This document shows, one piece after another, positions 24,803-32,402 of a stretch of 64,000 bases of DNA. The notes below the pieces were generated by a model. It saw only the letters and a program-made list of their open reading frames with translations. It searched no databases and had not been told where the DNA came from. The number at the start of each line of letters is the position of its first letter. Position 1 is the stretch's first letter. The position numbers and the translations under genes were made by a program. Source of the stretch: Verrucomicrobiota bacterium (GTDB lineage: Bacteria > Verrucomicrobiota > Verrucomicrobiia > Opitutales > Opitutaceae); the NCBI GenBank assembly GCA_023399155.1, contig JAEWQP010000038.1, positions 1 to 64,000 of the forward strand, read 5' to 3'.

Positions 24803-25885
24803 ATGATTCGATTCATGCACCGTCTGCTGTCAGCGTTCATCATCGTCCTTTTCAGCGCCCGTCCAACCCATGCCGCCCCGGAGATGCACGGCACCGTCGT
24901 CACCACGCCGCTGGTCTCGGAGATCCTCCATGGCACGCGCACGGGGCTCGACGTCACCCGCCACCCGCACGTTTACCTGCCTCCCGGATACGCCGATTCG
25001 GCCATGGCGTATCCGGTCGTCTACTATTGTCACAGTGTCTTTCAGGGTCCGGAGCAGGTGCTGGCGGACGGTAGGCTCGTGAAACTCCTCGAGCGCGGTT
25101 TCGCGGAAGGCATCGTGCCCGAGTTCATCCTCGTCGTGGGCGACTACACGTCCCCGACGACCGGTAGCCTCTACGAAAACACCCCGGCGACGGGACGCTG
25201 GCTGGACCATACCGTGGAGGAACTCGTCCCCTGGATCGACCGGAACTACCGCACACTGCGCCGCGCCGGGAGCCGTGCCGTGGTCGGTGAGATGATGGGC
25301 GGCGGTGGCGCATTGCTGCTGGCGATGCATTACCCGGAGATCTTCGGTTCCGTTTACGCCATGAACCCGGTGCGCATGGGCACCGGGTTGCTGCCGATCC
25401 AGGCGTATCCCAACTGGCAGAAGATCCATCAGGCGAAGTCGTTCGCCGATCTGCAGGGAGAGCACATTTCCCAGATCTTCGTCACGATGAGTCAGGCCTT
25501 CCTTCCCAATCCGGATCGTCCTCCCTTCTTCTGCGACTTCCTGATGGAACTGGAGGACGGTCGCCTCACGTATCACGCGGACAACGCTCGGCGCCAGATC
25601 GCCGGATTTTCGATCACCCATCAAGTCGAAGCCCATGCCGACGGCCTGCGAAAACTGCACGCCATCGCCATCGACTGGTCCCGCTACGATCCGATCCAGG
25701 ATCACAACCACGCCACCGAGGCGTTCTCGCGCCTCCTGGATACGTTTGGGATCGCCCACAGCGCCGAGGAATATCGTGGTGCCTACTGGGATGAAAACTG
25801 GAGCGAGAACGGACGCTTCTATGCCCGCGTGCTTCCCTTTCTGCGCCAGCACCTGAGCAGTCAGGAGAGAACCAGCGCCCGTTGA
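24803..25885 (+). CDS. Secreted esterase-like alpha/beta-hydrolase, nucleophile absent
   Basis: A 360-residue secreted protein (signal peptide MIRFMHRLLSAFIIVLFSAR). The fold matches enterochelin-esterase/esterase D relatives: HPHVYLPPGYADSAMAYPVV, FILVVGDYTSPTTGSLYENT, LDHTVEELVPWIDRNYRTLR, then the nucleophile elbow, which reads VVGEMMGGGGALLLAMHYPE. The usual G-x-S-x-G serine is Met164 (G162-E-M-M-G166). The C-terminal region has no recognisable catalytic His motif where family members have one (YRGAYWDENWSENGRF). It may be a non-catalytic binding protein or use another mechanism. It follows the AraC regulator and a kinase remnant. Confidence 0.75.
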   Translation: MIRFMHRLLSAFIIVLFSARPTHAAPEMHGTVVTTPLVSEILHGTRTGLDVTRHPHVYLPPGYADSAMAYPVVYYCHSVFQGPEQVLADGRLVKLLERGFAEGIVPEFILVVGDYTSPTTGSLYENTPATGRWLDHTVEELVPWIDRNYRTLRRAGSRAVVGEMMGGGGALLLAMHYPEIFGSVYAMNPVRMGTGLLPIQAYPNWQKIHQAKSFADLQGEHISQIFVTMSQAFLPNPDRPPFFCDFLMELEDGRLTYHADNARRQIAGFSITHQVEAHADGLRKLHAIAIDWSRYDPIQDHNHATEAFSRLLDTFGIAHSAEEYRGAYWDENWSENGRFYARVLPFLRQHLSSQERTSAR

Positions 25886-26101
25886 AGCGTGAAGCCCCAC
25901 CCTAGAGGCTGTCGGAAAACTGGATTCGCGTAGCGCGTCGCCTCCCCCTGTTGCCAAGGCTTCGGCGGGCAGGCTCGCCAAGCCGCGGCTCACTGGGGAC
26001 GGTGTCCAGCTGCCGCTGCGCTCGGTCCGCCCGACGCATAGCGCATCTCCGCAAAATATCTGTCTTTCGGATACGCGAGGCGTGAGGAGTCTGTCCCGGA
26101 G

Positions 26102-26659
26102 TCAGCGCGCGCGCCGGTAGTGCATCGCCACCGCGCCGCAGCGCAGCGGCGCGGCCGAGACCAGCTCGAGCCGTCGCGTGGCGGGCAGCCCGCTTTGGTA
26201 GAGAGTCGGGCCGTGGCCGGCGATCCGGGGATGGACGAGAAACCTGTACTCGTCGATGAGATCCAACCGATCCAGCTCGGTCGCAAGCCTGCCGCTCCCC
26301 AGGAGCACGCCGGTCGGGGTCGCGGCCTTGAGCTTCTGCACGCCCGTGCGCAGGTCGCCAGCGAGGTGATGGCTGTGGGTCCACGCGAAGTCCTTGCGCG
26401 TGGACGACACCACGAACTTTGGCTTGGTCTCCAGCTTGACCGCCCACGCGCGCATGGCCGGCGGCGCCTCCACGTCGCCGCGCGCGACCGCCGGCCAATA
26501 GTTCTCCATCATCTCGTAGGTGACGCGGCCCCACAGCATCGCGCCACTCTCGTCCATCAGGCGGGTGAAGAAGGCGTGTGTCTCGTCGTCGGCAAGCCCC
26601 TCCTGGTGGTCGACGCAGCCGTCGAGCGTGACATTGATGCTGAAGGTCAGCAGTCCCAT
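26102..26659 (-). CDS. Dihydrofolate reductase-like (RibD C-terminal) family protein
   Basis: A 185-residue protein with the RibD/DHFR fold: MGLLTFSINVTLDGCVDHQE, AMLWGRVTYEMMENYWPAVA, KPKFVVSSTRKDFAWTHSHH, GVLLGSGRLATELDRLDLID and EYRFLVHPRIAGHGPTLYQS. This group binds NADPH, but the substrates of the stand-alone members are unknown. The start at 26659 follows the family's MGxLxFSINVTLDG pattern. The start codon sits at the edge of R3, whose second copy is at 55.9 kb. Confidence 0.92.
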   Translation of the reverse strand: MGLLTFSINVTLDGCVDHQEGLADDETHAFFTRLMDESGAMLWGRVTYEMMENYWPAVARGDVEAPPAMRAWAVKLETKPKFVVSSTRKDFAWTHSHHLAGDLRTGVQKLKAATPTGVLLGSGRLATELDRLDLIDEYRFLVHPRIAGHGPTLYQSGLPATRRLELVSAAPLRCGAVAMHYRRAR

Positions 26660-26812
26660 GCGGCGAGCCTCCTTCGGAACGAAGCACCGGTCAATGTTCC
26701 GGGTGTCCCGCGCATCGGGAGCCTCCCGGCTCTGGCATCTGACCGCGGCCGATCGACGTGTTTGTGAGCCGTCGAGACTGACGTCTTTGGCTGGCCCACG
26801 GCTCGAGGAGCC
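26655..26812. repeat. R3 repeat, copy 1 (overlaps the reductase start)
   Basis: About 155 bp that recur, diverged, at 55890-56045. Shared blocks include CGGCGAGCCTC-x-TTCGGA, CGGTCAATGTTCCGG, GCGCA-x-CG-x-GAG, GACCGCG-x-x-CGA, and GACGT-x-TT-x-GGCTG followed by CCCACG-x-CTCG. This copy covers the first codons of the reductase gene and its upstream region. Confidence 0.65.
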
Positions 26813-26845
26813 CTCCGCAGCCCATCCGCACTTCCTGCTTTATTT

Positions 26846-26861
26846 GTTGACCGTGGTCAAC
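26846..26861. promoter_or_regulatory. Palindromic operator before the MarR-GNAT gene
   Basis: GTTGACC-GT-GGTCAAC: perfect 7-bp arms around two bases, 15 bp upstream of the start codon at 26877. MarR repressors bind palindromes of this size in their own promoters, so autoregulation is likely (inference). Confidence 0.6.
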
Positions 26862-26876
26862 TATAGCCTCACCGGC

Positions 26877-27803
26877 ATGAGTTCCACTGTGGCGGCGTTG
26901 CGCGTCTTCAATCGTTTCTTCACCCAGACCGTCGGCGTCCTAAGCGAGCGCCACCTGGGCCTCGGCCTGACGCTCGGGCAAAGCCGGGTGCTGTTTGAGA
27001 TCGCCCAAGTCGGCCCCGTCGAAGCGGTCGGGCTGCAGACTCACCTCGGGCTCGATCCCGGGTACCTCAGCCGGCGTCTCGCCGAGCTCGAGGCGGCGGG
27101 ATTGATTCGTCGCAGGCAGGCGAAGGCCGATGCGCGGGCGAAGCAGATCGAGCTGACGGCGAAGGGACGCCGACAACTGGACCGGCTCGATGTGGCCTCC
27201 GACGCCAAGGCGCACGCGCTCGTGGGTGACTTGAGCCAGGAGGAGCAGGCCCGCCTGCGCTCCGCCCTCGCCGAAGTGCAACGCTTGCTCAATCCAAAGC
27301 TCGAGATCGTGGCGTGGCCGGCGGATTCGATCGAGGCGCGCACCTGTCTCAACGCCTACTTCGCAGAACTCGGACGGCGCTTCCCCAACGGCTTCGATCC
27401 CGCTGTGAGCGTGAGCGCGGCCCCGGAGGAGTTGAGCGTGTTCCTCATCGTGCGCGCCGGGGGACGACCGCGCGGCTGCGGTGCCCTCAAGCGCCTGGAG
27501 CCGGGTGTGGGCGAGATCAAGCGGATGTGGGTGCACCCGGAGATTCGCGGACGCGGTGTGGGGCGTCGGTTGCTCGCCGCGTTGGAAGAATATGCCCGCG
27601 GCTGTCACGCGATCCGGCTCGACACGAGCGCACACCTGCCCGAGGCGATCGCGCTGTATCGCCAGGCAGGTTACCGCGAGATTCCCGCGTACAATGACAA
27701 TCGATATGCCGCTCATTGGTTCGAGAAGCGCCTCGCGCCAGGGCCGGGCGCGCGAGCCAAGGTGCGCAAGGGTGGAAATAGGGCGGCACGTCTCGCCTCA
27801 TGA
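26877..27803 (+). CDS. MarR-type regulator fused to GNAT acetyltransferase
   Basis: A 308-residue protein. Residues 1-150 form a MarR winged helix (FNRFFTQTVGVLSERHLGLG, LTLGQSRVLFEIAQVGP, LGLDPGYLSRRLAELEAAGL, IRRRQAKADARAKQIELTAK). Residues 155-290 form an acetyltransferase with the acetyl-CoA loop PEIRGRGVGRRLLAALEEYA, preceded by IKRMWVHPE and followed by IRLDTSAHLPEAIALYRQAG. Such fusions modify small molecules and sense them. The ATG at 26877 is used; the frame is open from 26520. A palindrome lies just upstream. The last codons and the stop (RAARLAS) lie within R2 repeat DNA. Confidence 0.92.
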   Translation: MSSTVAALRVFNRFFTQTVGVLSERHLGLGLTLGQSRVLFEIAQVGPVEAVGLQTHLGLDPGYLSRRLAELEAAGLIRRRQAKADARAKQIELTAKGRRQLDRLDVASDAKAHALVGDLSQEEQARLRSALAEVQRLLNPKLEIVAWPADSIEARTCLNAYFAELGRRFPNGFDPAVSVSAAPEELSVFLIVRAGGRPRGCGALKRLEPGVGEIKRMWVHPEIRGRGVGRRLLAALEEYARGCHAIRLDTSAHLPEAIALYRQAGYREIPAYNDNRYAAHWFEKRLAPGPGARAKVRKGGNRAARLAS

Positions 27804-27942
27804 CTCACCCACTCCACGCGCGTCGCGGTGCCAAGTGCGCCGAGAGTCGCTGTGAAGGAGCGTCGGAATCCACCACTCGCAAGTCGGACGGAACGTGCAG
27901 TTGCACGGCCTCTCTAGTCAACAATCAGGGCGTACCCCGTCG
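27784..27942. repeat. R2 repeat, copy 1
   Basis: About 155 bp starting near CGTCTCGCCTCATGACTCAC, then CACTCCACGCGCGTCGCGGT and GCCAAGTGCGC, followed by AATCCACCACTCGCA and GGCCTCTCTAGTCAACAATC, ending ACCCCGTCGC. It bridges two convergent genes and supplies the stop codons of both: the MarR-GNAT TGA and the sensor-kinase TGA (within TTGTTGACTAG on the minus strand). Other full copies are at 42.1 and 55.7 kb. Confidence 0.8.
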
Positions 27943-30900
27943 CAGGCGTCGGTTGCGGCCCGCATGAGCGCGGCGCGCAACTCAGCCTCGCGAACGGGCT
28001 TGGCCAAATAGTCGTCCATGCCGGCGGCGAGGCATTTCTCACGATCGCCCTCCATCGCATTGGCGGTCATGGCAATCACCCTCACCCTCGCGTGGCGACT
28101 GCTCGCACGCAAATGTCGTGTTGCATCGTACCCGTCCATCTCCGGCATCTGACAGTCCATGAGAACAACATCGTAGTGCGTCTGCTCGAGGGCGTTCAGA
28201 GCCTTGACGCCATCGGCCGCGATGTCGGCCGTGAGACCAAGTTTCTTCAGCTGCAGCTGTATCAGGCGTTGATTGACGACATTGTCCTCCGCAACAAGCA
28301 CCCGCAAGGGTGGCAGCGGCCCGTTCTCGGTGCTGCTCGATCCGGTATCAGAGGTCCGTTGCTGAGGGTGTGATCCAGCCATGGGGGCTCCGGCCAATTC
28401 GGGTCGCAGCGCCCTTTCCGTGACGCGCACGAAATCAGTCCGCCGGATAGGCTTCGCGATGGCGCCGACCGCACCTCGCTCCACGACCTCCTCGGTGCTG
28501 AGTCGTCGCGTTGCCGAGGAGATCAAGACCGTCGGGAGCCGCGAAGGATGGGCCTGTTCGCCAATCGCCCGGGCGAACGGGACGCCGTCGATCGGCGGCT
28601 CGTCGACGCCGGCGAAAGCCAGGTCGAATGGCTCATGCTGCAGCATGGCCTCGCGAACCTGCTCACATGCTTCGCGGCCACTCGGAACAAACATCACGCG
28701 CATCCCACATGCAGCAGCATGATGTTCGAGGGTTTTCCGAACAGTCGGGTTGGCTTGGACCGCGAGCGCGCGGATGATCCGCGCGGCGTCCCGAACCGGT
28801 TCGTCGGACGGCCGGGGTTGTTCCTCCGCGGCTGAGAGGGGAAGGTTGACGAAGATCGTGGTGCCGCAGCCGGGCTCGCTCTGCACCCCGATCGTGCCGC
28901 ACATGAGTTCGACGATCTGCCGGCAGATGGCGAGGCCGAGACCGGTGCCGCCAAAGCGTCGCGTGGTCGAGCTGTCTGCCTGCGTGAATGGCTGAAACAA
29001 CCGCACCTGGGCCTCGGGAGCGATGCCGATTCCTGTGTCCTGCACCTCGATCCGCACCCAGATGCGCTGATCTCCGGGTGGTTCCTCAGGGAGGCGCGAG
29101 GCCCGCACGACCGCTTCACCGCTCTCGGTGAACTTGATGGCGTTGCCGATAAGATTGAGCAGGACTTGTCGAATCCGGCAGGGATCGCCGTGCACCTGCT
29201 CCGGCACGTTCGACGCGATCAGGGAACCGAGCTCGATTCCCTTGACCGCAGCGCGGGGCGCGAGCAGATCGAGCGATTCCTCGACTGCTTCGCGGAGGGA
29301 AAAATCGATCGTTTCAAGCCGAAGCTTTCCCGCCTCGAGCTTCGAGAGATCGAGGACATCGTTGAGGATGTTAAGCAGGCTCTCCGCACTGTGGCGGATG
29401 GTATCGGCAAACTCGCGCTGCTCCGGATCCAGCCGGGTGTCGAGCAGCACATTGCTCATGCCGATCACCCCGTTCATCGGGGTGCGGATCTCGTGCGACA
29501 TCGTCGCCAGAAACTGGCTCTTCGCGCGTGTGGCCTCCTTCGCCTCTTCCACCGAGGCGCGCAGTTGATCGTTGGCGCGATCCAGTTCGCGCGTGCGCTG
29601 GCTCACGAGTGATTCGAGGCGGGTATTCTGGACCTTCTCGCGCCGAACAAGCCATCGGCTGGAGGCGAAGAGAATGATCCCGATCCCAAGGGCAAAACCG
29701 GAAAAGGCATACCACGTGCGGTACCAGGGTGGCATGATGGCAAAGCTGAACGTAGTCGGCTCACCGATGGGTCCGGTTGACTCGAGCAGCCTTACCGTCA
29801 TGCGGTAACTTCCTTCCCTGAGCTGTGTCAGGCTGATCGTGGAGTCCCGAGTTGGGAGCGACCAGTCATCAGAGTACCCCTCGAGGCTGAATTGATAGGC
29901 GGGAGACTGCAGCAACGTGCTTGTGCCGGGGAAGAAATGGAAGTTGAGACTGTTGCTTGCATACGGAAGAGAACTCAATGAACCCGCGTCCGGCCGCAGC
30001 GGATTGTAGATCTCAAGGTCACGGCGAGCATCGACCACCCGCGTCAGTACAGGCTTCAGGTTGGGAACGGGAAGCGGCGGAACCTGCGTGTCGACGTGCA
30101 GGAGCGAACGGTTTCCACGCACCCAGATGTTGTAGCCATCGATGATGTCGACAACCGGGTAGTTGTCGCGAATGGCACTCAGTGAGGTTAGATCCGCGCG
30201 ATAGCCATCGCCCTCCGGGAGCAAGCGGTAGACACCGCGCGTGTGCGGCATCCAGATCACTCCGTTTTCGTCCTGCCGCGGACGGAGGACGAGATAGGAC
30301 GATCCGTTGACGAGTGCCTCCAGCTCGGGCGCGTCGCGGAATCGATCCAGTTTCTCGTCAAAATAGAGCCGTTCATGCGCCGCCAGCGTCAAAATGACAG
30401 TGCTGCCTATGTGGCCGAGGTTGACCCATACCGTCGACCTGAACGGAAACTCATCGAAGACGCGCGCCTGCAGCCGACCGTCACGGAACGTGATTCGCCC
30501 GACACGGCGAACACCCAGCTCGCACCAGATCGAGTTCGGGGCGGCCGAAAGATGCGACGAGGGCATCCCGATGCCCATCTCCCGCGGGGCGACTTCCTGC
30601 CAGCGGCCGTCAATACATTGCACCACCGCCAGTTCGTGCTCGTTGATGAGGATGAATGTTTGCGTGAAGGGATCGCTCGCCGCGATCTGCTTCACGTTCA
30701 TGTCCTTGATCGGATGTTCCACCGCTCCGGTGGTGTCGTCGCGGAAAAAGAGTCCTCTGTGGTTACCCAGCAACAACCCGCGGTTTGACGAGGCCGCCGC
30801 CCAGATGCCGTCTGGAATTGGAATGGCCCATTCCTCGTAGTGTGTCGGTTCTCCCGGAGCGCCGGGAACTGGCGCATAGAGTCTCCCCTCGGAGAGGACC

Positions 30901-32033
30901 AGCTGGCGTCCGGCATGGCCGAGGACGCGCGGCCAGCGAAGCGTCAGGCCTAGACGGTGGTCAAATACCGTCACGGGAGACCGGTAGAGCACTTTGGCGA
31001 TTCCTTGCGTTGACGAGATCCACAGAACACCGGGCTCGCCAATGCAAACATCGCCGATCGCGCCGAACTGCTCCGCCCCGCAGGTCATCACGACCCGACC
31101 CTCCGCATTCAGAATATACATACCTCCGGTCTCGAGGACGACGGCGAACAGCCCGTCTTCGAGTTGCCGGATCAGTGCGAGACCCGTCACGAGCATCGCA
31201 TCGATGTCAGTCTGCAACCGGGTGATGGTTTTCCCATCGAACAACCCCAGGACGCCTTCCCGGGTCGCCACCAGCACCTGGCTCGCATCCCACGGCGTCG
31301 ACCGATCGATCGTCGACGAAAGCGCGGGCAGGTTGGGAAGCGGGACAATCACGCCCTTGGTCTCGTCGAACCGGCGCAATCCCCACAGAAATGACGACAC
31401 GAATACCTCGTCGCCCAGGGTGAAAACATGGGCCAGTTCGGGAACAGCGACGAAGGTCGAGTTGCCGGTCGCTATCTCATGGAAGACCAGCCCGGCTTCC
31501 CCGGCGAAAACCACGCCACGACGCGTGGGCACAACCCAAACAAAGGCCGTGTTCGAAACCCAGGCAGGAACATCTGGAGGACGCAATGATTTGGGAAAGA
31601 CAGACCCGCTCGGAAGGTATTCGATCCTGCCCCAGGTTCCACTGCCGCCGTAAAAGGTGCAGTTGTCGCGACCACGTGCGATCTGGTTCAGATTCCGGTC
31701 GAGATTCCTTTTCTCGAGGATCTCGGACCAGTTCTTCTCGTCAAACACGACAAACGCGCCTTGCTGGAGAGCCGCCAGACGGCCCAACGGATCGACGCTC
31801 AGGATCAATCCCGCCGAGACGTCCCCGATTTCCTCGAAGGCAAAGGTGCGTGCCAGCGGCAGCCCACGCACGCGTTGGGACGATGACGGTGCGGTTGCGG
31901 CAGGTTCAGCTCCAGAAACCGGATACGGCAAGGCCAACAGACCGGCGACCGCGATCACGAAAAGCGATCTGTGACGGCGGCGCCCCGCCCATCCCCTGGA
32001 ACCGAACAGCATCGTATGGGAGAAGGAGCGCAC
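27918..32033 (-). CDS. Hybrid two-component sensor kinase with periplasmic propeller
   Basis: A 1371-residue protein. Signal/anchor near 20-36. Residues about 45-700 are Reg_prop-type propeller repeats (GVLWISSTQGIAKVL, ENGVIWMPHTRGVYRLLPEG). Near 705-765 is a Y_Y_Y domain (YQFSLEGYSDDWSLPTRDST). A membrane helix lies at 773-795. HisKA has the phospho-His in FLATMSHEIRTPMNGVIGMS (His847). HATPase motifs are NLIGNAIKFTESGE, DTGIGIAP and FGGTGLGLAIC. A first receiver is degenerate (Gly1142 in place of the Asp). A second receiver is intact (VVLMDCQMPEMDG, Asp1293). There is no DNA-binding domain, so the output must go to another protein. It lies downstream of the GH30/GH127/GH51 genes and probably senses their glycans. 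Confidence 0.93.
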   Translation of the reverse strand: MRSFSHTMLFGSRGWAGRRRHRSLFVIAVAGLLALPYPVSGAEPAATAPSSSQRVRGLPLARTFAFEEIGDVSAGLILSVDPLGRLAALQQGAFVVFDEKNWSEILEKRNLDRNLNQIARGRDNCTFYGGSGTWGRIEYLPSGSVFPKSLRPPDVPAWVSNTAFVWVVPTRRGVVFAGEAGLVFHEIATGNSTFVAVPELAHVFTLGDEVFVSSFLWGLRRFDETKGVIVPLPNLPALSSTIDRSTPWDASQVLVATREGVLGLFDGKTITRLQTDIDAMLVTGLALIRQLEDGLFAVVLETGGMYILNAEGRVVMTCGAEQFGAIGDVCIGEPGVLWISSTQGIAKVLYRSPVTVFDHRLGLTLRWPRVLGHAGRQLVLSEGRLYAPVPGAPGEPTHYEEWAIPIPDGIWAAASSNRGLLLGNHRGLFFRDDTTGAVEHPIKDMNVKQIAASDPFTQTFILINEHELAVVQCIDGRWQEVAPREMGIGMPSSHLSAAPNSIWCELGVRRVGRITFRDGRLQARVFDEFPFRSTVWVNLGHIGSTVILTLAAHERLYFDEKLDRFRDAPELEALVNGSSYLVLRPRQDENGVIWMPHTRGVYRLLPEGDGYRADLTSLSAIRDNYPVVDIIDGYNIWVRGNRSLLHVDTQVPPLPVPNLKPVLTRVVDARRDLEIYNPLRPDAGSLSSLPYASNSLNFHFFPGTSTLLQSPAYQFSLEGYSDDWSLPTRDSTISLTQLREGSYRMTVRLLESTGPIGEPTTFSFAIMPPWYRTWYAFSGFALGIGIILFASSRWLVRREKVQNTRLESLVSQRTRELDRANDQLRASVEEAKEATRAKSQFLATMSHEIRTPMNGVIGMSNVLLDTRLDPEQREFADTIRHSAESLLNILNDVLDLSKLEAGKLRLETIDFSLREAVEESLDLLAPRAAVKGIELGSLIASNVPEQVHGDPCRIRQVLLNLIGNAIKFTESGEAVVRASRLPEEPPGDQRIWVRIEVQDTGIGIAPEAQVRLFQPFTQADSSTTRRFGGTGLGLAICRQIVELMCGTIGVQSEPGCGTTIFVNLPLSAAEEQPRPSDEPVRDAARIIRALAVQANPTVRKTLEHHAAACGMRVMFVPSGREACEQVREAMLQHEPFDLAFAGVDEPPIDGVPFARAIGEQAHPSRLPTVLISSATRRLSTEEVVERGAVGAIAKPIRRTDFVRVTERALRPELAGAPMAGSHPQQRTSDTGSSSTENGPLPPLRVLVAEDNVVNQRLIQLQLKKLGLTADIAADGVKALNALEQTHYDVVLMDCQMPEMDGYDATRHLRASSRHARVRVIAMTANAMEGDREKCLAAGMDDYLAKPVREAELRAALMRAATDACDGVRPDC

Positions 32034-32402
32034 GGCGCAAAGTCTTGATCGGATAAAACGGGCATCGATTCACGCCAAATCCAGGCTCAGGACACGGATT
32101 TGCGGCGAGGAGCTAAGCCCGCCGACAGACAGCCGACTAACTCGATCAATTTGCACGACCGGGAGGCCCAGCGACAGGGAGACGAGCGGCGAGCTGTGGG
32201 GCGTCGGGAGCCGGACGCCCCTGCCCTTGATCCACTCTCCCGGCGCAGGATAAGCCCGCTCCGACGATGTCGTCCGGGACGAAGCCGCTGAGGGCAGGTT
32301 TCACGACACCGAGTCTGACCCCGGTAGTAAGACGTATCAACGCGTCCGCTACCTCGCATGGCTGAAAAAGCCGCCTCCAATCCGACGACATCTCCGGCTG
32401 TG
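32034..32402. other. Intergenic stretch upstream of the sensor kinase
   Basis: Contains no credible gene. A degenerate repeat-core-like string occurs near 32311-32335 (GAGTCTGACCCCGG, AAGACGT). The sensor-kinase promoter and ribosome site are presumably near 32034-32100. Confidence 0.35.

Noticed and set aside
25905..26100. Possible IS end (GAGGCTGTCGGAAAA) and element relic after the esterase-like gene
   Set aside because: Only one end-like string seen, with no matching inverted end or transposase fragment.
28092..28835. Plus-strand frames within the sensor kinase
   Set aside because: Shadows of the receiver-domain region; the minus-strand protein is unambiguous.
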